From: JAUIAI01 sp049680625
GTDB lineage: Bacteria; Pseudomonadota; Gammaproteobacteria; Burkholderiales; Burkholderiaceae_E
DNA: 42,190 bases
Reading direction: 5' to 3'
Assembly: GCA_049680625.1 (NCBI GenBank)
Contig: JBAUID010000086.1
Span: 1 to 42,190, forward strand
Shown here piece by piece: positions 8,415-16,680 of this stretch (positions are counted from its first letter, which is position 1; each line of letters begins with the position of its first letter). The notes below the pieces were generated by a model. That model was not told where the DNA came from. It did not search any database and was given only the letters and a program-made list of their open reading frames with translations. Both the position numbers and the translations under genes were made by a program.

Positions 8415-8452
8415 GTTGGCATTTAGTAGGTTGGCATTTCGTAGATTTAGTA
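8415..8452 (+). repeat. Short tandem repeat in the HU-like gene leader
   Basis: Two adjacent 15-nt units, GTTGGCATTTAGTAG (8415-8429) and GTTGGCATTTCGTAG (8430-8444), differ at one base and are followed by a partial third (ATTTAGTAG). They lie about 70 bases before the HU-like ATG, in the 286-base gap 8234-8519, which otherwise holds AT-rich sequence likely to contain the promoter. Function unknown. Confidence 0.7.
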
Positions 8453-8519
8453 GTAATGCCAGATGCCACCAAAGGCACGGACTCACAACCATATCAACTT
8501 AAGAGAAGACTGAAAGACT

Positions 8520-8906
8520 ATGGCAACCAAAAAATCCAAGACCTCGAAGAAAGCGACTAAGTCGGCCAAGAAAGCAGGCCCGGCAGCAATCAAGCCAATC
8601 AAGGACGCTTTTACCAAAGCCAGCCTGGCTTCACACCTGGCTGATCACTCTGGTGTTCAGGTTAAAGACGTCAAGCAGGTATTGGCCAGCCTGGAGGCCA
8701 CGATGATGGCTTCCCTGCACCCGCGCGGCAAGCAAGAGTTCACCTTACCTGGCCTGTTGAAGATTGTTGTCAACAAAGTGCCGGCAAAGAAGCGTCGCTT
8801 CGGTGTTGACCCGTTCACCAAGGAAGAGCGTTGGTTTGATGCCAAGCCAGCCAGTGTTCGTCTCAAGGCCCGCACCATGAAGAAGCTGAAAGACGCAGCG
8901 ATCTGA
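8520..8906 (+). CDS. HU/IHF-family DNA-binding protein with lysine-rich N-terminal tail
   Basis: A 128-residue basic protein. Residues 1-28 are a Lys/Ala/Ser-rich tail resembling eukaryotic histone H1 tails. The rest is an HU-like domain: helices with VKDVKQVLASLEATMMASL, then the beta arms (FTLPGLLKIVVNKVPAKKR) and a helical end. HU proteins bend and compact DNA. It is a divergent HU-like paralogue, longer than classical HU (about 90 residues). It is a single gene bounded by a leader with repeats and a strong terminator. AAGAGAAG lies 13 nt before the ATG and GAAAG lies 3 nt before it; neither is ideal. Confidence 0.85.
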   Translation: MATKKSKTSKKATKSAKKAGPAAIKPIKDAFTKASLASHLADHSGVQVKDVKQVLASLEATMMASLHPRGKQEFTLPGLLKIVVNKVPAKKRRFGVDPFTKEERWFDAKPASVRLKARTMKKLKDAAI

Positions 8907-8933
8907 TCACAGCCTGATAAATTGCAGGCTGAT

Positions 8934-8961
8934 AAAAAGGGCGCTCCGGCGCCCTTTTTTT
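8934..8961. terminator. Bidirectional rho-independent terminator
   Basis: The stem GGGCGC / GCGCCC (8939-8944 with 8949-8954, loop TCCG) is flanked by AAAAA on the left and TTTTTTT on the right. It works as an intrinsic terminator for the HU-like gene on the plus strand and, in mirror image, for the convergent diguanylate cyclase gene. Confidence 0.9.
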
Positions 8962-9037
8962 GGCTGGGCTCGGTGCCTGCGACTTAAAAGCTGGATTCAA
9001 ACCCTGGCCTCAAAGGCTGGAAAAATTCACCGGCTTC

Positions 9038-11005
9038 TCAGCGGTGCTCGGCTGCGAGCGGTGCGGCTGCGAGCGGTGCGGTGGCGCTTGTAGGCGAGTC
9101 TGGATGCGCTGCATCATCATCATCGCCGCAGATAACCACCTGGTTACGCCCCCCTTCTTTAGCTCGATACAAGGCCTCGTCGGCGCAAGCCAGGAAGGTC
9201 GCTGGGTCACTTTTTGCAGCGGGAATTGCGCACTGTAGCCCCAAACTAGCCGTCATCTCGATAGATTTGCCATCGTGTTCAATTTGCGCCGATTCGATTT
9301 TCTGTCGAATCTGTTCGGCCACTTTTATGGCTTGTTCCGGAGTGGTACTGGTGAGCAGTCCGACAAATTCTTCGCCACCATAGCGGGCGATCAAGCCATC
9401 GGTTTCCGGTATGCATGACTCGGCTAGCTTCGCGGCCTGGATCAGGCATGTGTCGCCAGCCGCGTGCCCATAGGTATCATTCAGGCGTTTAAAGTAGTCC
9501 AGGTCAATCATCATGACGGCCAGGACTTGTTGGCGGCTGGATGCGTGCAGCATCGCCGCACTGAAGGTCTCGTCGAAGTGCCGGCGATTAAAGACGCCGG
9601 TCAGTCCATCGATACGATTGACCCGCGCGAGTCTTTCGTTGGCAATTTCGAGCTCAAAGGTCCGGGCGCGGACGTTTTCTTCAAGGCGCGACGTAGCGGC
9701 CTTATGCGACTTCATCAGATTCGACTGGGCATGCTGGCGCAAACTGTCCTCGCTGTACAAGCGCAGTGCCAATCCGACTGAGATCGCAATAATGCTGAAC
9801 GACCCGGCGCCCAACAGCAGCATATTGTTGTTGACCAGCTGATCTACCCAGCCCAGTTCGACCATCCAGTGACCAGGGACGGCAATTACAGACGCTACAA
9901 TGCCCACGAGGTAACCACCGGCGGCACGGGCTCCCTGCCTTAGACGAATGACGCTGGCGACTATGCTGCTGATCAGTACAAAAGCGGTCACAGCCCACGC
10001 CATTTGGATTGCAAGACTCCATGGGATTAAGGTTACCGTTGCCATCAGTGCAACAGCGACCGCGCCACTGACCTGAAAGACTACCCGCAACCATTGGGGC
10101 GGATTGCTACCAATTTCCAGGGCCGTCATGGTCAGGATACAACTGGAGACGGCAAAGGTTGCCGGCATAAGCACTGCGGCAGCATTATTCCAGTGTGGCT
10201 TGTCGGGCCAGAACCACTGAAATGCCAGCCCCGATTCAAAGATTTGCAGTAACAACAACGGAGGAATCCAGCCAAGAAACGCGATGTAGGCTTTTTCCCG
10301 AAGACTGAAGAACATCATCAGGCCAAACAGCATCATGGCAATGCCGATGCCGAACACTATCGCATGGCTGGACAGCGTGCGCGAAGCGGCATTGCGAAAA
10401 TTGTCAGCCGTCCAAAGTTGTGGTGAAAACTGCACTGGTTCAACCGACTCGATTCGGGCAATTACCGATTGGCTTTTTCCGCCGAGTACGGGTATGACGA
10501 TGGCATTGTGATCAATGCGTCGTTGTTGGTATGGCTGGCTGGCGCCAATGTCGAATCGGCGCAGAACCTGTCCGTTGCCGTTGATTAACCACGCCGTTAC
10601 CAAGCGGGCGGATCCTGTATCCAGTTGCAGCATACGCATCCCGCTGTCGGCGTTTGCTTTTGGCAATGACCAGCTAAACCACACGGGTTGTGTGCTGAAT
10701 TGTGCGGATGCGCGGACACCATCAGCGGATTGCCACTTGTCACGCATGGCTACCGCCTCTTTCAGTGACAAATTGCCGTCCGTTTGGACCATGTAACTCA
10801 GGCTGCCCGGCGCAGGCAACTCCTGGGCGAGGCCCGGACGGTGCACCAGACTCAGCATGGCCAGCATAATCGTCAGCCACATCAGACGGAGCAATGGCGA
10901 CAGCCAGTAGGTTGGCTGTAACGACTGCAATAGGTGAAATCCAGCGCCGAGCAGTGCCTGGCGGGTGTCGATCAGCGTCGGGCAGGGAAGCGCAGTGGGT
11001 TTCAT
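9038..11005 (-). CDS. Membrane diguanylate cyclase (7TMR-DISM-like sensor plus GGDEF)
   Basis: A 655-residue protein that makes cyclic di-GMP. A hydrophobic N-terminus, possibly a signal sequence ending LAQ near residue 61, is followed by an extracytoplasmic 7TMR-DISM-like beta domain (about 65-215). About seven membrane helices (about 220-430), a short coiled region and a C-terminal GGDEF domain follow. The active site reads GGEEF at 543-547, with MIDLDYFKRLND upstream, so it should be active. The product-inhibition RxxD motif is replaced by PETD, so feedback inhibition is probably absent. The last residues are low-complexity (SATAPLAAAPLAAE) and arise from a DNA duplication. The start is uncertain. 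Confidence 0.88.
   Translation of the reverse strand: MKPTALPCPTLIDTRQALLGAGFHLLQSLQPTYWLSPLLRLMWLTIMLAMLSLVHRPGLAQELPAPGSLSYMVQTDGNLSLKEAVAMRDKWQSADGVRASAQFSTQPVWFSWSLPKANADSGMRMLQLDTGSARLVTAWLINGNGQVLRRFDIGASQPYQQRRIDHNAIVIPVLGGKSQSVIARIESVEPVQFSPQLWTADNFRNAASRTLSSHAIVFGIGIAMMLFGLMMFFSLREKAYIAFLGWIPPLLLLQIFESGLAFQWFWPDKPHWNNAAAVLMPATFAVSSCILTMTALEIGSNPPQWLRVVFQVSGAVAVALMATVTLIPWSLAIQMAWAVTAFVLISSIVASVIRLRQGARAAGGYLVGIVASVIAVPGHWMVELGWVDQLVNNNMLLLGAGSFSIIAISVGLALRLYSEDSLRQHAQSNLMKSHKAATSRLEENVRARTFELEIANERLARVNRIDGLTGVFNRRHFDETFSAAMLHASSRQQVLAVMMIDLDYFKRLNDTYGHAAGDTCLIQAAKLAESCIPETDGLIARYGGEEFVGLLTSTTPEQAIKVAEQIRQKIESAQIEHDGKSIEMTASLGLQCAIPAAKSDPATFLACADEALYRAKEGGRNQVVICGDDDDAAHPDSPTSATAPLAAAPLAAEHR
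9049..9078 (-). repeat. 15-bp tandem duplication inside the 3' end of the GGDEF gene
   Basis: CGGCTGCGAGCGGTG occurs twice in direct succession (9049-9063 and 9064-9078). It adds five residues in frame to the C-terminal tail of the diguanylate cyclase, after the catalytic domain. Confidence 0.85.
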
Positions 11006-11067
11006 CGGAGAGAATCAATAAGCATAACCCCAGCACTTTATGCTGTTGACCTGCCCGGGCAGCGGCT

Positions 11068-11095
11068 GCCCCGATCGACGGTCGTGCATCGGGGC
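11068..11095. other. Inverted repeat in the GGDEF/gloB divergent intergenic region
   Basis: GCCCCGAT (11068-11075) pairs perfectly with ATCGGGGC (11088-11095) around a 12-base centre. It has no T tract. It could be a regulator site or an RNA hairpin in the 211-base divergent region; no known consensus is recognised. Confidence 0.45.
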
Positions 11096-11162
11096 TAAAC
11101 AATTGCCCGACTGGTACGATTTGCCGGATACACGGTCGCACTGCATCATGTATCCGTACGCT

Positions 11163-11190
11163 CAACGACAGTGTCATTCACTGTCAGTTG
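11163..11190 (+). promoter_or_regulatory. Hairpin in the gloB leader
   Basis: CAACGACAGTG (11163-11173) pairs with CACTGTC-A-GTTG (11179-11190), an 11-bp stem with one bulged A and a 5-nt loop. It ends 26 bases before the gloB ATG and just before the Shine-Dalgarno region. It may be an operator or an RNA structure affecting translation. No family is recognised. Confidence 0.45.
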
Positions 11191-11216
11191 TCAATTCATT
11201 CCTGGAGGAATAATCG

Positions 11217-12008
11217 ATGCTGGTCAAACAAATCTGGACAGGTAATGCCTATCGAAACTTCAATTACTTAATCGCCTGCCCGGAAACGGGGGAAGCATTG
11301 GCGGTGGATCCGCTGGATGTTGATAAGTGTCTGAAAGCGGCAAAAGATGAAGGTTGGCAAATCACCCAGATTGTAAATACCCACGAACATCACGACCATA
11401 TCGGCGGGAATGCCAAGTTGGTAGCGAGCACGGGGGCAAAAATTCTGGCCCATGAAAATGCCGGGGCGAAGATCCCTGATATGTCTCGCGGGCTTGCGGC
11501 CGGTGATGTGATCAAAGTGGGTAAAACGGTCGAACTCGAAGCCCTTGATACACCTGGTCATACCATGTGCCACGTGTGTTTGCTGTCACACACGGAACAA
11601 CCCGCCTTGTTTGCCGGCGACACTATGTTCAATGCAGGTGCGGGCAACTGCCACAATGGTGGCCACCCCAAAGAGTTGTACAACACTTTTACGGAGCAAT
11701 TGTATCGCCTGGATGCAGGAACGTTGATTTACCCAGGTCACGATTACATTGAGAATAATCTGAAGTTCACCCTGGACAGAGAGCCTGACAACGCCGCCGC
11801 GGGCGAGCTGCTCAAACAAGTTGCCGGGCAAGATACCGATGATCCGCTAGTGACAACCCTGGAGTTGGAACGCGACGTAAATACGTTTTTTCGGCTGAGT
11901 AGCCCGTCAGTAATCGCAACTTTGCGCGAGCGTTTTCCGGAAATTGGCGACAATCCAGACCCGCAAACCGTTTTCCTTAAGCTGCGCGAATTGCGCAATA
12001 ACTGGTAA
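11217..12008 (+). CDS. gloB: Hydroxyacylglutathione hydrolase (glyoxalase II)
   Basis: The 263-residue enzyme hydrolyses S-D-lactoylglutathione to D-lactate and glutathione, the second step of methylglyoxal removal. The metallo-beta-lactamase motif THEHHDH supplies His56, His58, Asp60 and His61. The other metal ligands His115, Asp135 and His175 are all visible. The C-terminal glutathione-binding helical domain (HAGH_C), ending near LRELRNNW, is present, so length and architecture are typical. The start has a strong Shine-Dalgarno (GGAGG, 8 nt). A short-chain dehydrogenase gene begins 5 nt after the stop. A hairpin lies in the leader. Confidence 0.95.
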   Translation: MLVKQIWTGNAYRNFNYLIACPETGEALAVDPLDVDKCLKAAKDEGWQITQIVNTHEHHDHIGGNAKLVASTGAKILAHENAGAKIPDMSRGLAAGDVIKVGKTVELEALDTPGHTMCHVCLLSHTEQPALFAGDTMFNAGAGNCHNGGHPKELYNTFTEQLYRLDAGTLIYPGHDYIENNLKFTLDREPDNAAAGELLKQVAGQDTDDPLVTTLELERDVNTFFRLSSPSVIATLRERFPEIGDNPDPQTVFLKLRELRNNW

Positions 12009-12013
12009 GCAGA

Positions 12014-12838
12014 ATGACGCGTAAAGCGCAGCCATTTTCGTCAAAACAATTGCCGGTAACCGAATCTGCGGTGTCAGTTGGAGCGGGGAGGGATTTACCG
12101 CCACATATTGTGATTGTTGGTGGTTGCGGTGGCATCGGACGAGAACTGATTCGTTCGCTGCTGCGCCAGCAATGCGATATCAGTATTCTGGATTTACCAG
12201 TGTCAATTGAACGACATCCGCCACCCGAAGCGGTTCGAGCGTTTTCCGTTGATGCCACCGACGCATCTGCGGTAAAACAAGTAGTAGTCGATATCCAAAA
12301 TCAATCCGGGGCTGTTCACGGGTTTGTATACCTGGCGGGTTTTATGCCTGAGTTGCTCGCACTCGACAATACGCCAGAGTCCGTCTTGCGCAACTCGCTT
12401 GAGGTCAACCTGCTCACTGCCTGGCAGACGACGACTGCATTCCTGCCCCTGCTAAGAGCCGGGCGAAACAGCGCCGTTGTTCTCGCTGCGTCCGGGCTGG
12501 GGGCTTATGCGCGTCCGGGCATGGGTTCGTACAGTATCGCCAAAGCTGGCATTATTGCGATGACCCGTCAGTTCGCATTAGAGCAAGCTCCTGATGTACG
12601 AATCAATGCGGTAGCACCGGCCGCAGTCGATACCGCTTTTCTGCGCGGCGGCACTGGACGGTCGCTGGAAGACGAAGAGCCGCATGTTGATATCGATGGG
12701 TATAAGAGCATTGTTCCCCTGCAACGTATCGCTCAACCCGATGATGTCACCGGCCCGATTGAGTTCTTGTTGTCGAGCGCGTCAAAGTATATGACCGGGC
12801 AAACGCTGTATATTAACGGCGGTACTTATACGGGTTGA
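12014..12838 (+). CDS. Short-chain dehydrogenase/reductase (SDR)
   Basis: A 274-residue Rossmann-fold oxidoreductase of the classical SDR family. It shows the nucleotide-binding GGCGGIG at 36-42, the central LAG near 108, catalytic Ser160, and YSIAK with Tyr173 and Lys177. PAAVDT and the C-terminal TGQTLYINGG are also typical. About 30 residues precede the Rossmann fold, longer than usual, so a later start is possible. It lies 5 nt downstream of gloB and is likely co-transcribed. The substrate is unknown, and relation to glyoxal metabolism is only suggested by position. Confidence 0.88.
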   Translation: MTRKAQPFSSKQLPVTESAVSVGAGRDLPPHIVIVGGCGGIGRELIRSLLRQQCDISILDLPVSIERHPPPEAVRAFSVDATDASAVKQVVVDIQNQSGAVHGFVYLAGFMPELLALDNTPESVLRNSLEVNLLTAWQTTTAFLPLLRAGRNSAVVLAASGLGAYARPGMGSYSIAKAGIIAMTRQFALEQAPDVRINAVAPAAVDTAFLRGGTGRSLEDEEPHVDIDGYKSIVPLQRIAQPDDVTGPIEFLLSSASKYMTGQTLYINGGTYTG

Positions 12839-12927
12839 GTGACGTCGAGCGCTTTTCGCCCGGTCGGCGGCTAAGTCACGATCACGGGTATCGAACCGCC
12901 AGACACCTATCAACAAAGGTATAAAAA

Positions 12928-12966
12928 GGTGGCGAAAAGGGGTGGCGGAAAAGGGTGGCGGAAAAG
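12928..12966 (-). repeat. Tandem copies of the tRNA-Sec 3' end
   Basis: The 13-base unit GGTGGCGGAAAAG occurs at 12941-12953 and 12954-12966, directly adjacent. A third copy lacking one G lies at 12928-12939. The 12954-12966 copy is the 3' acceptor strand plus encoded GCCA of the tRNA-Sec gene (read on the minus strand), so the tRNA tail is repeated downstream. Slippage, or repeated rearrangement at the tRNA end, could explain it. No integrase gene is nearby. Confidence 0.85.
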
Positions 12967-13050
12967 GGTGGGAGTCGAACTCACCGGACGCGCCTGACGC
13001 ATCCCATCGGCTTTGAAGGCCGTGCGGGCCACCGGACCCGATCCTCTTCC
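12956..13050 (-). tRNA. selC: tRNA-Sec (anticodon UCA)
   Basis: The 95-nt gene has the features that separate selenocysteine tRNA from others. The acceptor stem has 8 bp (GGAAGAGG with CCTTTTCC, one G-U) and CCA is encoded. The D stem has 6 bp with a 4-nt loop (CGGGTC-CGGT-GGCCCG). The anticodon loop is CTTCAAA with UCA. The variable arm is long, 7 bp (GGATGCG / CGCGTCC), and the T loop is TTCGACT. The T stem has an A-C mismatch next to its last pair, and the anticodon stem has four clear pairs. It lies 46 nt downstream of selB on the same strand, as the last member of a selA-selB-selC unit. Confidence 0.95.
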
Positions 13051-13096
13051 ATTCTAAAGCTCGCGCAGAGCAGAATGGGATTGCTGAGCCGCTATC

Positions 13097-15073
13097 TTAC
13101 TTTGACTGGCCTTGCTCAGTGTCGGCAACCCCAAAAACTTCACGTGCACTGCCGACGATAACCCGTTTATCACCGACCCGGCGGGTCAGTTGTCGGGTGT
13201 CAAAGTATTCGAGTAATTCGATCGTCAGATTTCGCCCGATACCGGATGCGTCTCGATAGGCTCGGGCATCGAAGCCGTCCGGGTATTCGCTACCGAGGCG
13301 TTCGGCAACGGCGGCCAGCCCGGCCAGTGCGCTGGGGTGGAAGTACCGGTTGGCCGCAAACCGGGTAAGTTGACCACGCTGGGCCGCGCCGGACAAGAAG
13401 CGGTCCAGTTCAGCCTTACTCATGTTGAGTTGTTTAGCCAGATCAGTGACTACAGGTGGTCTGGTGGTCTCCGGGCTCAGATGAGGGCTTACCTTTTTCC
13501 ATAGTGCTTGCTGCTGGGCTGACTGTGCCGGCATGTGAGCCGGCAATTTGATGACCGGCCCCTGGCGTGCCAGCTTCCCCTGGGCAACAAGATGGGTAAG
13601 AGCAGCCAACGCCACATCACGTGGCACTTGTTCACTTAGTGCGCGGCGGATATGTAATTCGGTGGGGCCAGGCTGATCGGGCTGTTGCTGATGTGATTCG
13701 GTGACCAGTGCAACGGCGGCGTCGGTTGCCGCCTGCCAGCGCCGGGGCTCTAAGTGGACTTCCCGAGACAGCGAGTGGCCGCGCCGAATCGTAACGAGGG
13801 CTGAGGCCTGCCCGGTCAGTTGGTTTTGTGACAGTTGGTTTTGTAATTGAGTCGGAGTCAGGTTCCAGGTCTGCGCCAGCCACTGAGGGTCAACACCCAT
13901 TGGCGAGTGCTCGAGCATCGCGGCGAAGGCGTCTTCCGACGCTGTTGCGCGCATGATGTTGAGCAGGGCAATGCGGCCGTCTCTTGCCCGTCCATGGGCC
14001 GGGCCATACGGATCAATCACCACCCCGCCGCCAATTGTGCGGCGTGCCGACTGGTCACGAAGGATCAGTCGGTCACCATGGACCGCGCTGGTGTCGGTAT
14101 CCAGGACGAGTTGCGCCAGTCCGGTGTCACCAGGTTCAATTTTTCTTTTGTCCAGCAAAGCAACCCGGGCCGTAAATGATCCTGCACCGTGATGCAGGTG
14201 GATTGGTGTCCAGTGAGCAAGGGCGCGGGGTTCGGTCGCAAGGACTTGTAACTCGACATCCAGTCGTCGGCTGGTTGTGTGCGCCGGGTTACCCGTCAGC
14301 CAGTCGCCCCGTTGTGGGACTACCCGACCCAGGTCAGTGGCATTCAGGTTCACTGCGCAGCGTAAACCGGCTGATGCCGTTTCACTCACCGCGTTTTGAA
14401 CATGTAATGCGCGTACCCGGGCAGTAAGCCCGTACGGGCTGAGGTTCAGGGTTTCACCAACATTCGTGACACCTGATATCACGGTCCCAGTGACGACCAG
14501 GCCACTTCCGGCAACCGTAAATTGTCGGTCGATTGCAAGACGAAACCGACCGGCTTCAGCGCGTTTTTTTGTTTGATCGGTGAGTTCTTTGAGCGCGTTC
14601 CTGAGCTGCTCCATGCCCAGCCCGGAAACTGCTGAAACCGGAATAATCTGCGCCCCGGCAAGCCGTGTCGATGCCAGGAGGTTTTCACATTCGAGCCGAG
14701 CCTGTGCCAATTGGGTGTCATCAACCAGGTCGGCACGGCTCAGGACAACCACACCAGCCGGTATGCCGAGCAGATCGATAATCGCCAGGTGTTCCCTGGT
14801 TTGCGGCATGGGCCCGTCGTCGGCGGCGATCACCAGCATCACTGCATCAACGGCTCCAACGCCGGCCAGCATATTGCGGACAAATTTTTCGTGCCCGGGC
14901 ACGTCGATGAAACCCAGGGTCTGGTCGGTACCCAGGGTGTCGTAGGCAAAGCCAATATCGATGGATACACCACGACGTTTTTCTTCTGGAAGGCGGTCGG
15001 TGTTTACCCCGGTCAGCGCGTTCACCAGGGTAGTTTTGCCGTGGTCAACATGGCCGGCGGTGGCAATCAGCAC
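13097..15073 (-). CDS. selB: Selenocysteine-specific translation elongation factor SelB
   Basis: SelB is the EF-Tu-like GTPase that carries Sec-tRNA to the ribosome and binds the SECIS hairpin. The 658-residue protein has GHVDHGKT at 7-14, DVPGH at 57-61 and SRAD at 112-115 (replacing NKxD, usual for SelB). EF-Tu-like domains II and III follow, then a long C-terminal winged-helix region from about 380 that binds the mRNA hairpin. The start is GTG, overlapping the selA stop by 7 nt, with GGTGGG 8 nt upstream. selC follows. Length is close to the family norm of about 620-640. Confidence 0.96.
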   Translation of the reverse strand: MLIATAGHVDHGKTTLVNALTGVNTDRLPEEKRRGVSIDIGFAYDTLGTDQTLGFIDVPGHEKFVRNMLAGVGAVDAVMLVIAADDGPMPQTREHLAIIDLLGIPAGVVVLSRADLVDDTQLAQARLECENLLASTRLAGAQIIPVSAVSGLGMEQLRNALKELTDQTKKRAEAGRFRLAIDRQFTVAGSGLVVTGTVISGVTNVGETLNLSPYGLTARVRALHVQNAVSETASAGLRCAVNLNATDLGRVVPQRGDWLTGNPAHTTSRRLDVELQVLATEPRALAHWTPIHLHHGAGSFTARVALLDKRKIEPGDTGLAQLVLDTDTSAVHGDRLILRDQSARRTIGGGVVIDPYGPAHGRARDGRIALLNIMRATASEDAFAAMLEHSPMGVDPQWLAQTWNLTPTQLQNQLSQNQLTGQASALVTIRRGHSLSREVHLEPRRWQAATDAAVALVTESHQQQPDQPGPTELHIRRALSEQVPRDVALAALTHLVAQGKLARQGPVIKLPAHMPAQSAQQQALWKKVSPHLSPETTRPPVVTDLAKQLNMSKAELDRFLSGAAQRGQLTRFAANRYFHPSALAGLAAVAERLGSEYPDGFDARAYRDASGIGRNLTIELLEYFDTRQLTRRVGDKRVIVGSAREVFGVADTEQGQSK

Positions 15074-16530
15074 GGGCTAAGCCCACCATTAAGCGCTACG
15101 CTAAGCACGCGGAGTTGTCCGACAAAACTTGCCTCGTCTTCGAGGCAGCGCATGTCAAGCAGCAGCCGATCGTTCTGGATCCGGCAAATTACCGGCCTCG
15201 GAAGCTGGCGCAGGGCCGTCGCCCATTGGAGCAAGCCAGTACCGCCGGAAACGGTGGGGGCCACCTGGACCGCACGGCTGGGCAGTGCGTCACCGGGCAG
15301 GGCGCCGCTGCCAATTTGACTATGGCAATCGACGACCGTGAACTGACCATGCTGACTCACTGATTCGGTCATGGCTTGACTCATGCGCCAGGCACACTGG
15401 TCGATGTCGGCGAGTGGCCGGCTGAGTAAGCGCATAACCGGCAATTGCTTCGCAAGGCTGGTCGGTTGTTGATAAAGGCGAAGGACGGCTTCGAGTGCCG
15501 CCAAAATGAGCTTGTCCACCCGCATCGCCCGTTTCATCGGATTGCGTTTTATCTTTTCGATTAAATCTGTACGGCCGACAATAATACCGGACTGGGGCCC
15601 GCCAAGCAGCTTGTCACCACTAAAGCTTACGATATCAGCACCGGCAGCAATGGCCTCCCGAACCGTTACCTCGTGGGGTAAGCCTAATGGTTCCAGATCA
15701 ATTAACGTGCCGCTGCCCAGATCGTCGATAAGTGGCAGCTGGTGTTCGTGTGCCAGGCTGGCGATATCGCGTCGATCGGGTTTGCTGGTGAATCCACGAA
15801 TGTCGTAGTTACTGGGATGAACAATCATCAGTGCCGCAGTGGCTTCTGTAATAGCTTCAGCATAGTCAGACAGATGGGTTCGATTGGTTGTGCCCACTTC
15901 AACCAGGCGGCAGCCCGAGCGCTCCATAATGTCTGGCATTCGAAACGCGCCGCCAATTTCAATTAACTCACCGCGAGATACTGGAATTTCCCGGTTTAGC
16001 GCCAGGGAGTTCAGGCACAACATAACGGCCGCTGCATTGTTGTTCACGACAGTGGCAGCCTCGGCTCCGGTTAGACGGCATAACAAGTCGGCAACATGGT
16101 CGTCGCGATCGCCCCGTTGACCAGTTGCTAAATCGTATTCAACCGTTGTCGGATGGCGGGCTGCATCGATCATGGCATTGATGGCAGCTTCAGGCAGAAC
16201 AGCACGGCCAAGGTTGGTATGTAAAACGGTACCGGTCAGATTGAACACACTGGCCAGTGTCGACTTGGTTTGCTGATTCACTAACGCAGTCACTGTATTG
16301 ACTAACCATTTGGTTGCCCAGGTCTCGTCCCGGTCGTTACTACTTTTCGAATGCTTGTCGTGATGGTTAGCGTTATTACCAATCTCGAACCGCAATCGCT
16401 TGGTTGCATCGCGCAGGCAATCGCGGACCGTGTTGTGCCCGTGCTGTATCGCGAGCACCTGCATATCATCGCGGCGAAGCAAATGTTCTATGGAGGGAAT
16501 TACAGCAAAAGAATTTTTGCGGGCAGACAT
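15067..16530 (-). CDS. selA: L-seryl-tRNA(Sec) selenium transferase SelA
   Basis: SelA is the PLP enzyme that turns Ser-tRNA(Sec) into Sec-tRNA(Sec) using selenophosphate. The 487-residue protein has family landmarks: FNLTGTVLHTNLGRA near 96-110, a VVNNNAAAV segment near 161, DDLGSG near 269, and the PLP lysine in SFSGDKLLGGPQSG (Lys307). Length is slightly above the E. coli enzyme (463). It is the first gene of selA-selB-selC, divergent from the cluster that encodes a Sec-containing protein. The 150-base divergent gap 16531-16680 shows no clear promoter boxes to me. selD, which supplies selenophosphate, is not in the window. Confidence 0.96.
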   Translation of the reverse strand: MSARKNSFAVIPSIEHLLRRDDMQVLAIQHGHNTVRDCLRDATKRLRFEIGNNANHHDKHSKSSNDRDETWATKWLVNTVTALVNQQTKSTLASVFNLTGTVLHTNLGRAVLPEAAINAMIDAARHPTTVEYDLATGQRGDRDDHVADLLCRLTGAEAATVVNNNAAAVMLCLNSLALNREIPVSRGELIEIGGAFRMPDIMERSGCRLVEVGTTNRTHLSDYAEAITEATAALMIVHPSNYDIRGFTSKPDRRDIASLAHEHQLPLIDDLGSGTLIDLEPLGLPHEVTVREAIAAGADIVSFSGDKLLGGPQSGIIVGRTDLIEKIKRNPMKRAMRVDKLILAALEAVLRLYQQPTSLAKQLPVMRLLSRPLADIDQCAWRMSQAMTESVSQHGQFTVVDCHSQIGSGALPGDALPSRAVQVAPTVSGGTGLLQWATALRQLPRPVICRIQNDRLLLDMRCLEDEASFVGQLRVLSVALNGGLSPC

Positions 16531-16680
16531 AAATGAATACGGGTTTTCAGGCTTGGCAAGATTGAGATATTTCAGGATGGTTAATAGTGCGCATAGGACT
16601 CAGGTACTAGTTGGCAGATAGTTGCATTGTCGACGGATAGACAGTTCCGAGGGTGGCGCAACTGGAGTACTCTTTAGCCC

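Noticed and set aside
12955..13161. Plus-strand open frame of 68 codons
   Set aside because: It runs across the tRNA-Sec gene and the end of selB on the opposite strand and has no protein-like features.
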